Shown here: in pieces, positions 6,849 to 14,717 of the stretch
How the letters are laid out: every line of letters begins with the position of its first letter
How positions within the stretch are numbered: position 1 is the first letter of the stretch
Assembly (NCBI GenBank): GCA_020024475.1
Contig: JAHHTS010000030.1
Location: forward strand, 1-28,509
Source: Oscillospiraceae bacterium
GTDB lineage: Bacteria > Bacillota > Clostridia > Oscillospirales > Ruminococcaceae
Reading direction: 5' to 3'
DNA length: 28,509 nucleotides
Translations under genes and position numbers: made by a program
The notes under the pieces: generated by a model
Told to the model about the DNA's origin: nothing
Databases searched by the model: none
Seen by the model: only the letters and a program-made list of their open reading frames with translations

Positions 6849-8090
6849 TCAATATTTATTGTTTAAGTTTTTATTTTTATACCAGTCTTTACCATCAATA
6901 ATTCTTGTTACCATCATTGAAGCCACTGTATCTCCACACACATTCAAACAAGTTGCAGGTGGATCAACCAAAAATCCTATTGTTGCAATTAAAGGAAATG
7001 CTTCTGGTGGAAAGCCCATAAGAGAAACTATAAGCATTTCACCGACTAGCCCTCCTCCTGGTACGCCAGATAATACAACCCCGCTTAGTATTCCTATTAT
7101 TATAGATATAATGTAAACATCTATACCTACAAAATCTTTTCCAAAAATACCATACAAGAAAGAAATTTTTAATATTGCCGCAAGAACACTTCCATCCATA
7201 TGCATTGTGGCACCAATTGGTAAAACTATTCCACTTACATCTTTTGGTACTCCAATTTTTTCGGTTGCCTCAAAGTTTACAGGTAGTGATGCGATGCTGC
7301 TTTGAGTTGCAAGTGATGTTATAGCAGGTGGTAAAATATTACTGAAAAATGCTTTTATTCCCCATTTTCCTCCTGCAAAGTATGAATATGCTGCAAAAGC
7401 AACTATAAAATACAGTACACAAAGAGGATAATATAAAATCATTGCTCTTCCATATGCGCCTAAAAGTTTTGGGCCAAACTCTCCTACTAAACTTGCAAAA
7501 TATGCAGCAAGACCAACTGGAGCATAATACATAATCAAGTTGACAAGTTTCATCATTACATCACTTAAAGCTGATAGTGATTTTGCGATTATATTATTTT
7601 CACCTAGTGAACCCGAACAATATCCAAACATTACTGAAAAGACTATCAAAGGTAACATATTACTTTTTGAAAGCAAATCCTTGAAGTCAGAAACTGTAAG
7701 TGCATTTACTATCCGTTCTGCCATTGATGTTGGTTGACCAATTTCTGCAGTTTCTAGAGGTATATGTACACCCCGTGCAGGTGGAAATATTTTTACAAAT
7801 ACAATAATTACAACCGCTGCTATAAGACCTGTTACTAAAAAAGCCATAAGCATATAACCTATAATTTTTCCAAGTCGTTTTTTGTTAGTCATATTAGACA
7901 CTGAACCTGCTATAGTAACAAAAACAAGGGGAACCACGGCTGTAAACATAAGGTTCAGAAATATATTTCCGAATGGTTTAAATATTTCCGCCTTCTCCCC
8001 CATTGCAATACCTAATATGCTACCTATAATAATTGAAATAATAAGGATTATAGGAAATTTATAATTTTTCCATAAAGTTTGTTTTTTCAT
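6849..8090 (-). CDS. SLC1/DAACS-type amino acid:cation symporter, atypical binding site
   Basis: 413 residues, a membrane protein of the glutamate transporter-like (GltPh) fold with eight TM helices and two re-entrant hairpins. Hairpin 1 shows TQSSIASLPV (262-271), TM7 shows GATMHMDGSV (293-302), hairpin 2 GVPGGGLVGEM, and TM8 DPPATCLNVCGD (376-387). Compared with GltPh, Asp394, Asn401 and Asp405 are kept (D376, N383, D387), but Arg397, which binds the acidic side chain, is Ala379, and the NMDG cation motif is HMDG. That argues against aspartate/glutamate as substrate; a neutral amino acid is a reasonable guess, as in ASCT-type members. AGGAGG lies 8 bases before the ATG at 8090; a longer frame to 8183 is disfavoured. 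It follows a GNAT-like gene by 4 bases. Confidence 0.9.
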   Translation of the reverse strand: MKKQTLWKNYKFPIILIISIIIGSILGIAMGEKAEIFKPFGNIFLNLMFTAVVPLVFVTIAGSVSNMTNKKRLGKIIGYMLMAFLVTGLIAAVVIIVFVKIFPPARGVHIPLETAEIGQPTSMAERIVNALTVSDFKDLLSKSNMLPLIVFSVMFGYCSGSLGENNIIAKSLSALSDVMMKLVNLIMYYAPVGLAAYFASLVGEFGPKLLGAYGRAMILYYPLCVLYFIVAFAAYSYFAGGKWGIKAFFSNILPPAITSLATQSSIASLPVNFEATEKIGVPKDVSGIVLPIGATMHMDGSVLAAILKISFLYGIFGKDFVGIDVYIISIIIGILSGVVLSGVPGGGLVGEMLIVSLMGFPPEAFPLIATIGFLVDPPATCLNVCGDTVASMMVTRIIDGKDWYKNKNLNNKY

Positions 8091-8094
8091 CAGT

Positions 8095-8742
8095 TTACCT
8101 CCTGAACAAAATATTTTGGCCAGCCGTAATTTCATAACCTCTATACCCGTGTTCACAAAGCTTAGATATTTCTTTGGTATCACTTAAAGGACATTCTAAT
8201 GTTTTTTCGATACTTAGCTTTTCATCATATATATTTTTAACAAAAATGTAGTGTGGTACAAGTTTATCTAGTCCACGCAATCCTATAAGTTCAAAATTCT
8301 CATTAAAAAGTGACTCAAAATCTACTTTAATATGAGCAGGCATATAGTGGATAATCCCTTTTTTCTTTTTCTTTATCCGCCAAATTTCCCATAATTTACT
8401 CAGCGCAACATAACAACTTTTATTCTCGTACTTCTTACTTTTCCAAACATATCCGCTTATGATATAATCATCCAAATTACTATTCAATAAGTCTTTTATT
8501 TCCCATGAGGCGGTTAAGTTTGAAAATAATTTGCTTTGCGGAAGTAACATATAACTTAAAGCTGCTACTTTTTCACCTTCAAATATTCCCCAAAAACTAC
8601 CATCAATAAAAATTCTATCCAAAAACTCATCATTCACAGGATTATAATGAAGAAAATCATATTCAGAATAGCAATTTTTAATCAATTTTTTGTCTTCTTT
8701 AAACATTCTATGCACTTCAAATAGTTTGTAGTCGTTTTCCAT
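8095..8742 (-). CDS. GNAT-like protein of unknown substrate
   Basis: 215 residues, not assigned to a named family. The middle has a GNAT-like order of strands and helices: GSFWGIFEGEKVAALSYMLLP as the paired strands, then DDYIISGYVWKSKKYENKSCYVALSKLW where the acetyl-CoA loop and helix would sit, HYMPAHIKVDFESLFNENFELIGLRGL as the last strand-helix, and YIFVK at the end. The usual Q/RxxGxG/A pyrophosphate loop is not evident; KSKKYENKS occupies its place, so cofactor use is uncertain. GAGGTG precedes ATG 8742. A longer in-frame start at 8892 would read through the terminator and C-terminus of the gene upstream and is rejected. It shares an operon with the symporter, so its substrate may be related to the transported compound; this is inference. 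Confidence 0.7.
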   Translation of the reverse strand: MENDYKLFEVHRMFKEDKKLIKNCYSEYDFLHYNPVNDEFLDRIFIDGSFWGIFEGEKVAALSYMLLPQSKLFSNLTASWEIKDLLNSNLDDYIISGYVWKSKKYENKSCYVALSKLWEIWRIKKKKKGIIHYMPAHIKVDFESLFNENFELIGLRGLDKLVPHYIFVKNIYDEKLSIEKTLECPLSDTKEISKLCEHGYRGYEITAGQNILFRR

Positions 8743-8798
8743 AAAAACACCTCGTTTACACATTATTATATTCAATGTATAACAATTGGTGATAAAAA

Positions 8799-8823
8799 AA
8801 GCCTTGCCGTAATGGCAAGGCTT
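8799..8823 (-). terminator. Terminator of the CBS-domain protein gene
   Basis: AAGCCTTGCC and GGCAAGGCTT form a 10-bp GC-rich stem around a 5-base loop, with a T run on the minus strand, 8 bases past the stop codon. Confidence 0.9.
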
Positions 8824-8830
8824 AAATTTA

Positions 8831-10093
8831 TTAAATTTCAAAATCCTCAGGTTGATGAACTCTAATTTTAACTTTTTTAATGCGGTTATCATCTACTTGT
8901 TGAACTGTATAATGTAGAAAACTATCGTCATAGCTTTCTCCCTGAGATGGTATCCTATTAAGTTTATCCATAAGATATCCTGAAAGTGTAAGATAACCTT
9001 TTATATTATTACTTTTTGTATCAAGAATTTCTTCATACAAATCATTCATAGAAATTTCAGCTAGTACCTCATAATTGATATCATCAATCTTAAAAATTTG
9101 CTGTGTTTCTTCATCGTGTTCATCCCAAATTTCACCCACAAGCTGTTCCAAAACATCTTCAAGTGTGATAATACCCATTGTTCCGCCATACTCATCGGTT
9201 ACAACAGCCATATGCATCTTATTTTTCTGTAAAAGATGCATAATCTCTATAATCTTCTTTTTAGGTGGAACATATAAACACGGCTTAATAAGACTTTCAA
9301 CTGGAAATTCTACACCTTGTAAAAGTGCGGCAAAAAAATCTTTCTGATTTATAAAGCCAATAATTTTATCTATTGAATCTTCATATACAGGTATTCTACT
9401 ATAATTATTTTTGAGGAATGTCTCAAGAATTTCATTCTTATCATCATTTCTTTCTACTGCACATATATCAACACGAGGTGTTATAATTTCTCCAGCTGCT
9501 ATATCATTAAATTCAATAGCACTTTGAACTAAGTCCGCTTCATCTTCTTCAAGAACACCTTCATCTTCAATTTCATCAATAATACTCATAAGCTCTTGTT
9601 CAGTAACTGTAGGTGTTTCATCACTTTGATAATTGCGCTTAAGAAGTTTTTTCAAAAATTCAAGTATTTTAATTGCTGGTGTAAAGAATAAAACTACCCC
9701 GTGCAAAGGTTTTTGCACTGTTTTTATAATTTTTTCTGAATTTTCATTTGCAAAACTTTTTGGTAGTACTTCACCAAAAATAACAATCAATATTGTTATG
9801 ATTGCAGTTGCAATTCCGACACCTGCTTCACCAAATATTGCAGTAAAAATTACAGTTGTAAGAGAGGCCGATAGTGTATTTACGATATTATTAGAAATAA
9901 GAAGTGCTGATAGTGTACTATCGTATTTATTTACTAGCTTCATAGCTCCCTGAGCATTCTTATCTCCGTCTTCAGCTTGATTTTTAAGCCTTATCTTGTT
10001 TGCAGCTGTAAGAGCTGTTTCACTAGCTGAAAAAGCAGCTGATAACATAATTAATATCACTAATGCAAAAATCGTCGACCGATAACTGTCCAT
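8831..10093 (-). CDS. CNNM/CorC-HlyC family membrane protein with CBS pair
   Basis: 420 residues. An N-terminal DUF21/CNNM membrane domain (about 1-190) starts with SAAFSASETALTAANKIRL, holds three to four membrane segments and includes GEVLPKSFANENSE. It is followed by the linker ELMSIIDEIEDEGVLEEDEADLVQSAIEFND, a pair of CBS domains (about 200-330; EIITPRVDICAVE and VVTDEYGGTMGIITLEDVLEQLVGEIWDE) and a C-terminal CorC_HlyC domain ending QQVDDNRIKKVKIRV. Members are called hemolysin-family proteins, but the characterised ones are Mg2+/divalent cation exporters or regulators, with nucleotides bound by the CBS pair. AAGGAG lies about 9 bases before the ATG. It is a single-gene unit with its own terminator. 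Family is certain; the ion is not. Confidence 0.93.
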   Translation of the reverse strand: MDSYRSTIFALVILIMLSAAFSASETALTAANKIRLKNQAEDGDKNAQGAMKLVNKYDSTLSALLISNNIVNTLSASLTTVIFTAIFGEAGVGIATAIITILIVIFGEVLPKSFANENSEKIIKTVQKPLHGVVLFFTPAIKILEFLKKLLKRNYQSDETPTVTEQELMSIIDEIEDEGVLEEDEADLVQSAIEFNDIAAGEIITPRVDICAVERNDDKNEILETFLKNNYSRIPVYEDSIDKIIGFINQKDFFAALLQGVEFPVESLIKPCLYVPPKKKIIEIMHLLQKNKMHMAVVTDEYGGTMGIITLEDVLEQLVGEIWDEHDEETQQIFKIDDINYEVLAEISMNDLYEEILDTKSNNIKGYLTLSGYLMDKLNRIPSQGESYDDSFLHYTVQQVDDNRIKKVKIRVHQPEDFEI

Positions 10094-10210
10094 TGTTTAA
10101 TTCTCCTTTTAACTTTTGTGTATAAAATTTAATTTTTTCCAATTCTACAAATGATTTGTGAATTTTTTGTGTGTTTTACTCATTCTTTACAATTGTAATC
10201 TTAAAATAAG

Positions 10211-10239
10211 TTGTAAAGATAATTGAGATATAGTATACT
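10211..10239 (+). promoter_or_regulatory. Promoter of the AI-2E-family permease operon
   Basis: TTGTAA (10211-10216), a 17-base spacer and TATACT (10234-10239) form a good vegetative promoter about 50 bases before the start codon. The -10 lies inside a small palindrome, TAGTATACTA (10231-10240). Confidence 0.65.
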
Positions 10240-10287
10240 ATAAATTAATTTAATATGCAATAATAGTATATATAAGGAGTTATAAAA

Positions 10288-11469
10288 ATGCCAAAAAAAT
10301 TTAAAACCTACTTCACAGATAGAACTATAAGCTATACTATAGCCATATGTTCTGGTGTTTTGTTATTTATGGTCATTTTAAAATTGCCAACACTAAAACT
10401 CATTTGGGATAAATTGATAAGTGTAATGTCTCCGTTTATATATGCATTTGCAATCGCATATATTCTTAATAAGCCCGCTATGTGGTTAGAAAAAAAAGTT
10501 TTTTCAAAATTTGCAAATAAAAAAACTCTTTCAATTATAGTAACATATATACTTTTTCTAACTGCCGTAACCAGTCTTATACTTGCTGTTATTCCTCAGT
10601 TGGTTTTAAGCCTTTCATATATTGTAGAAGCGTCGCCTGCTTTTTTTGAAAAAGTTACTGGCTTTGCAAACTCAATATTAAATGATTTTAATTGGAATCG
10701 GCAGCTCATCCGGCAATTAAATAATATGTGGCATAATCTTGTCTCTTCTATCACTCAATTCTCTATATCAGTTCTTCCTGAAATTTTGAATTTTTCATTT
10801 TTTCTTGGTAGTGGAGTGATTAAGCTATTGATGGTTCTCATCATATCTATATATATGATTTCTGGTAAGAGCAGACTACTATTTCAATTTAAAAAAGCCA
10901 CATATGCAATTTTTCCTATCGATAAAGCTGATACTCTAGTAAAAATTGCAAATCATTCAAACAGAATATTTGTAGGGTTTATTATCGGCAAATTAATTGA
11001 CAGTACAATTATTGGTATTTTAGCTTTTATAGGGATGCTTTTCATTTATCCACCGTACGCAATACTCATCGCTGTAGTAATAGGCGTAACAAATATGATA
11101 CCATTCTTTGGTCCTTTTATCGGTGCTATTCCTTGCATTTTTATCCTTTTAATAGTAAGTCCTACTACAGCATTTATTTTTACATTATTTATAATCGCTT
11201 TACAGCAATTTGATGGAAACATCCTAGGCCCTAAAATTCTTGGTGACTCATTAGGACTATCACCTATTTGGGTTCTAGTAGCAATTCTAGTTGGAAATGG
11301 ATTATTTGGCATTATAGGTATGCTAATAGGCGTTCCTACTTTTGCTGTGATTTATACTATATGTTCTAACATAATTAAGATTAAACTTAACGAAAAAGGA
11401 ATTATAGCTGATTATCAAAATAATACCATAGAATTTAATGAAATAGGACAGAATAACGATGCAATATAA
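10288..11469 (+). CDS. AI-2E family transporter (PF01594-type permease)
   Basis: 393 residues with about eight hydrophobic segments in the order typical of the AI-2E exporter family (YdiK/PerM/YhhT): two N-terminal helices, a soluble-like middle (about 85-160), and a C-terminal membrane bundle. The conserved NMIPFFGPFIGAIP, the family region LQQFDGNILGPKILGDSLGLSPIWVLVAILVG, and GMLIGVPTFAVIYTI are all present. Family members range from AI-2 exporters to Na+/H+ antiporters, so the substrate is not assigned. AAGGAG precedes the ATG by 8 bases. The 3' end overlaps the next gene by 11 bases. Confidence 0.93.
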   Translation: MPKKFKTYFTDRTISYTIAICSGVLLFMVILKLPTLKLIWDKLISVMSPFIYAFAIAYILNKPAMWLEKKVFSKFANKKTLSIIVTYILFLTAVTSLILAVIPQLVLSLSYIVEASPAFFEKVTGFANSILNDFNWNRQLIRQLNNMWHNLVSSITQFSISVLPEILNFSFFLGSGVIKLLMVLIISIYMISGKSRLLFQFKKATYAIFPIDKADTLVKIANHSNRIFVGFIIGKLIDSTIIGILAFIGMLFIYPPYAILIAVVIGVTNMIPFFGPFIGAIPCIFILLIVSPTTAFIFTLFIIALQQFDGNILGPKILGDSLGLSPIWVLVAILVGNGLFGIIGMLIGVPTFAVIYTICSNIIKIKLNEKGIIADYQNNTIEFNEIGQNNDAI

Positions 11470-11938
11470 AAGAAAATTCAAAAGATACTTTATAGCATTT
11501 ATAATGTTGATTCTTTGCACTTTTGCTACAATTTTTATAAAAAACAGCATAGATTCAACTAATCCAGAAAACTCATTACCTTTGATCTCTGTTTCAGCAG
11601 GTTATACTACGCCTTATGTTGTGCGCGCAGGTTATACTTGGAAATTTGGGCATAAAACAATATGCTCGCCTTATGTTTCTTCAGCAGACGCACCACTTAC
11701 TGTTATTGAAACATGTAATCCTGAAGAAAATATTGTTATTAACTTTTCAGCTCCATATGAGTATATAAATGTCGAAATTGCAAATGGTCTTGCAAATGAT
11801 GACTTTGAAAAAGTTTATAACCTTACTACTCCAAAAGAAGAAGGTGTTTATGTTTATAAAATAACTGCTCAATTTGACAAAGGAGACATACTTTACTACT
11901 TCGCTACTGAAGTAAAAAATATAAATTTAATAACATAA
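11459..11938 (+). CDS. Membrane-anchored exported protein of unknown function
   Basis: 159 residues. Basic start MQYKRKFKRYF, one hydrophobic segment (about 11-28) without a convincing lipobox or cleavage site, then an exported domain of about 130 residues rich in short beta-type stretches. That domain begins with two related segments, SAGYTTPYVVRAGYTWKF, followed by ADAPLTVIETC and a strand pair near the end (EGVYVYKITAQFDKGDILYYFATEV). The pattern 'polar turn - YTW - ADxPLxV' recalls exported beta-sandwich proteins of Clostridia with a YTWSY...ADSPHPL motif; this resemblance is from memory and unproven. It overlaps the permease gene and ends at a strong terminator, so the two are cotranscribed. 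Two Cys in the mature part could form a disulfide. Confidence 0.75.
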   Translation: MQYKRKFKRYFIAFIMLILCTFATIFIKNSIDSTNPENSLPLISVSAGYTTPYVVRAGYTWKFGHKTICSPYVSSADAPLTVIETCNPEENIVINFSAPYEYINVEIANGLANDDFEKVYNLTTPKEEGVYVYKITAQFDKGDILYYFATEVKNINLIT

Positions 11939-11990
11939 ATAAATTTTAATAATAAAAGACGTTAAATAATAAAGTAATTTATAAATAATA

Positions 11991-12025
11991 AAATGAGTGT
12001 ATTGATTTTTTCAATACACTCATTT
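11991..12025. terminator. Bidirectional terminator between convergent genes
   Basis: A 15-bp inverted repeat (arms 11991-12005 and 12011-12025) with a T loop of 5 bases, A's on the left and T's on the right, sits between the exported-protein gene (+) and the GNAT gene (-) and can serve both. Confidence 0.87.
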
Positions 12026-12050
12026 TTATATTTAAAACTTATGGATAAAC

Positions 12051-12554
12051 TTAAATTTCTATATATCTCTCATAGCAAATTTCTTGAGTTTGAAAACATG
12101 GCTTTGTTTTTCCGTATGTAATAAATCCTATAGATTCGTAAAATTTTCTGGCCCTTTCATTATCTACAAGCACCCAAAGCATTATCTTTGTATATCCAAC
12201 ATCTTTTATGTCTTCTATTACCTGTTCAATCATTTTTGTCCCATATCCTTTTCCCCAATTATCTTGCAGGCTATGAATGGAAATGAGTTCTGCATAATCA
12301 GTCATATCATCATCTCTAGCCTTATCCCACCATGCGATACAATGAGGAGCACCATTTACTTCTAGTATATAGCCATTGCCAATACACTCATCTATCAATT
12401 GCTTATACATTGATGTGGCACGATTTAATTCTGTAGTTTTTTCCAAAATTTCTTTAGGAAGAATATCTTTAAATGCAGCTTTCCAACTTTCGGTTTGTAT
12501 ATATGCAAGATGGCCTTCATCACCTGTCTGAACTTTTCTAATTATATAGTCCAT
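12051..12554 (-). CDS. GNAT family N-acetyltransferase
   Basis: 167 residues, a complete GNAT domain. The N-terminal MDYIIRKVQTGDEGHLAYIQTESWKAAF is the usual strand 1-helix 1 region. The acetyl-CoA loop is NWGKGYGTKMIEQV (GKGYGT at 101-106), and the C-terminal half shows IMLWVLVDNERARKFYESIGFITYGK, the typical strand 5-helix 4 motif. Substrate unknown; this subgroup includes many small-molecule and protein N-acetyltransferases of Firmicutes. GGAGGTG precedes the ATG by 8 bases. It has its own promoter and a terminator shared with the convergent gene. Confidence 0.92.
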   Translation of the reverse strand: MDYIIRKVQTGDEGHLAYIQTESWKAAFKDILPKEILEKTTELNRATSMYKQLIDECIGNGYILEVNGAPHCIAWWDKARDDDMTDYAELISIHSLQDNWGKGYGTKMIEQVIEDIKDVGYTKIMLWVLVDNERARKFYESIGFITYGKTKPCFQTQEICYERYIEI

Positions 12555-12597
12555 ATTGACAACACCTCCACTCTTTAAATCCCGATTTATTGTTTTG

Positions 12598-12626
12598 ATT
12601 ATAGCATTAGTGAAATCTTAAATCAA
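12598..12626 (-). promoter_or_regulatory. Promoter of the GNAT gene
   Basis: On the minus strand TTGATT (12626-12621), 17 bases, then TATAAT (12603-12598): a near-consensus vegetative promoter about 45 bases before the GNAT start codon. Confidence 0.75.
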
Positions 12627-12652
12627 CATTGTAGATTTTAAGAATTATTGTG

Positions 12653-12710
12653 AGTATAAATTTTATACTACATATTAAGTATAAAGTTTGCACTAGTTAG
12701 GAACAAACTT
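12653..12710. repeat. Cluster of short inverted repeats
   Basis: AGTATAAA occurs three times in 33 bases: 12653-12660, inverted at 12662-12669 (giving a 17-base palindrome with one central T), and again at 12678-12685. Next to it AAGTTTG (12684-12690) pairs with CAAACTT (12704-12710) across 13 bases. The cluster lies just upstream of the GNAT promoter and downstream of ogt. It could be an operator or RNA structure; AT-rich sequence makes chance repeats likely too. Confidence 0.4.
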
Positions 12711-12769
12711 CTAAAATTTTTTAGATAAACTTTTATATAGATATATATCAAAACTTGTTCATCTTTTCA

Positions 12770-13231
12770 TTATTTATTTTGTTGTTCAAATGTAATAAGC
12801 CAATCTTTATTTGAAATACTACCAAAACTATAATTTCCAATATCCCCGTTAGAACGAACAACCCTATGACACGGAATGATTATTGGAATAGGATTTATTC
12901 TCATAGCATTTCCTACAGCTCTACTTGCATTTTTGTCACCAGAAAGTTCGGCGAGCTTTTTATAAGTTATTGTAGAACCATATGGTATGCTCATAAGCGT
13001 TTTCAACACTTTTTGATGATATGGACTTACATTTAGTTTGATTGGTATTTCAAAGTTCTTTATTTCACCATCAAAATAGCTATTAAATTGTTTATATGCT
13101 AATAATAGCAGTTCTGTATGAGGCAATACTTCTTGCGCATTGTTACCTTCATATATTACATTAGTTATATATTTATCATTCTCAATTATCTTAACAAAAC
13201 CAATAGGTGTATTAAAAATTGTATAATTCAT
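12770..13231 (-). CDS. ogt: Methylated-DNA--protein-cysteine methyltransferase
   Basis: 153 residues. The protein removes methyl groups from O6-methylguanine in DNA by transfer to its own cysteine, a suicide repair reaction. The active site is IPCHRVVRSNGD with Cys121, preceded by the DNA-binding helix region YGSTITYKKLAELSGDKNASRAVGNAMRINP. The N-terminal domain (1-65, TPIGFVKIIEND) is the ribonuclease-like fold of Ogt. Length is at the short end, without an Ada regulatory domain. GGAG lies about 8 bases before ATG 13231. It is a single-gene unit; no terminator was recognised after it. Confidence 0.95.
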   Translation of the reverse strand: MNYTIFNTPIGFVKIIENDKYITNVIYEGNNAQEVLPHTELLLLAYKQFNSYFDGEIKNFEIPIKLNVSPYHQKVLKTLMSIPYGSTITYKKLAELSGDKNASRAVGNAMRINPIPIIIPCHRVVRSNGDIGNYSFGSISNKDWLITFEQQNK

Positions 13232-13261
13232 AATTAAACTCCATAAATAAATTATATCTTG

Positions 13262-13289
13262 ATTATACTATTTTTAATATTTTTTTCAA
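13262..13289 (-). promoter_or_regulatory. Promoter of ogt
   Basis: TTGAAA (13289-13284), a 16-base A/T spacer and TATAAT (13267-13262) on the minus strand, about 30 bases before the ogt start codon. Confidence 0.65.
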
Positions 13290-13396
13290 CAATTCAAGCA
13301 ATTTTTGTTAAAATACAAATGTTTAATCAGAATCATTCGATACATAATAAATCAAACAATGTTATATAAAATTTAATTTTTATAATAAAACAAAAA

Positions 13397-13418
13397 AAGC
13401 AGGATAGTCATCCTGCTT
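13397..13418 (-). terminator. Terminator of the PLP enzyme gene
   Basis: AAGCAGGAT and ATCCTGCTT form a 9-bp stem with a 4-base loop, followed by T's on the minus strand, about 20 bases past the stop. Confidence 0.87.
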
Positions 13419-13438
13419 AATTTTAACATAACAATGTT

Positions 13439-14482
13439 TTAATATTCTGTTGTATTACAATTATTTCTAAGCTGTTCTTGCATATCATCTAAATGTTCTT
13501 TTGTCCATAATGCCATGGCTCCTCCTGTATGGATAAACATAGCGCTTTCGCCAGATTTGATATATTTTTCGTTTTTAACCATATCTAGCAACCCACGAAA
13601 TGTCTTTCCGGTATATGTAGGGTCTAACATTATTCCTTCTAACTTAGCTGCAGTTATAATAGCTTCTCTTGTTATTGGGTCAGGTTTATTATACTCTTCG
13701 CCTGAATATGGTGCTTCTTCAGGTCCATATGCGATTTTTACATCATTTTCGGTTATAGTTATACCAAGTCCATGATATTCACTAACCTCATTGGCATACT
13801 TAACAACATCTTTTTCTTTCTGACCTATTGGTGCAGGTGATACTGGCACAGCAATAATGTCAAATGGAGCATTAAAATATTTAGCACCTAAAATTAACCC
13901 AGCAAATGTGCCCATTGAACCTACAGTACATACAATATGGTCTATTTTTAAGTTATCTTCCTTCATTTGATTAAGAATTTCTTTTACACTCATAATGTAT
14001 CCAGCTGCACCAAGAAGGTTAGACCCGCCAACTGGAACTACATAAACTTTATCTCCTTTTTGCTCATATTTTTTTATAACATCATTAGTGACTTCCTGCA
14101 ACTTTGAAGAATCTTTAACAAAATATATATCTGCCCCCATAAGTGCATCTAAAGTGAGATTTCCCGAAAGATAACCGGTATCTTCACCACTAAGTACTAA
14201 TATTGGTTTTAGTCCAAGCTTAACTGCAGCTCCTACAGTTGTGCGACCATGGTTAGTCTGTGTACCGCCAAATGTCATAACCGCAGTACAACCATTATCT
14301 AATGCTTCTTGCAATAAATACTCAAGTTTTCTAGTCTTATTACCACCAAAAGCTGGCCCTGTTTTATCGTCTCGTTTTATATATAGCGTCCCTTTACCCA
14401 ACATTTTAGTAATATTTTCCATCTTTTCGATTGGTGTAGGATAATGTCCTAAGTTAACTTTTTTTAAATTTTCAATCGCCAT
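13439..14482 (-). CDS. PLP-dependent enzyme, D-cysteine desulfhydrase/ACC deaminase family
   Basis: 347 residues, fold type II PLP enzyme. The PLP lysine is K49 in YIKRDDKTGPAFGGNKTRKLEYL, the cofactor phosphate region is VVPVGGSNLLGAAGYIMSV, and GIMLDPTYTGKTFRGL plus FIHTGGAMALW near the C-terminus are characteristic of the DcyD/ACC deaminase group. The group breaks down D-cysteine to pyruvate, H2S and ammonia, or related amino acids. The QSNH motif carrying the catalytic Ser in ACC deaminase reads QTNHGR (75-80) here, so Thr replaces Ser; the substrate may differ. AAGG lies about 8-9 bases before the ATG. It is a single-gene unit. D-cysteine desulfhydrase is the best single guess; family confidence is higher than substrate confidence. 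Confidence 0.82.
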   Translation of the reverse strand: MAIENLKKVNLGHYPTPIEKMENITKMLGKGTLYIKRDDKTGPAFGGNKTRKLEYLLQEALDNGCTAVMTFGGTQTNHGRTTVGAAVKLGLKPILVLSGEDTGYLSGNLTLDALMGADIYFVKDSSKLQEVTNDVIKKYEQKGDKVYVVPVGGSNLLGAAGYIMSVKEILNQMKEDNLKIDHIVCTVGSMGTFAGLILGAKYFNAPFDIIAVPVSPAPIGQKEKDVVKYANEVSEYHGLGITITENDVKIAYGPEEAPYSGEEYNKPDPITREAIITAAKLEGIMLDPTYTGKTFRGLLDMVKNEKYIKSGESAMFIHTGGAMALWTKEHLDDMQEQLRNNCNTTEY

Positions 14483-14717
14483 AGTGATTTCCTTTCTAAA
14501 ATTATATTTGTTTCGCAGTTTTATTTAATTAAAGTATATCACTTTGCTTCGTTATTATTCTATTGAAATATTAAACAAAAAATATTATAATTTTTGTAAT
14601 TAAAATATCATTAAAATGATTAAAATTTATATAAATTTATATTTTATTTTTCAGTAATTTGTAATTTTTTGTAATAATAATACTTATTGTATAGTTTAAT
14701 GTAAGAAAGGATAACTT

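Noticed and set aside
8743..8892. N-terminal extension of the GNAT-like gene to 8892
   Set aside because: It would read through the terminator and the 3' end of the CBS-domain gene; the ribosome binding site is before ATG 8742.
12653..12685. Replication iterons
   Set aside because: Repeats are only 8 bases, AT-rich and irregularly spaced, with no replication initiator gene nearby.
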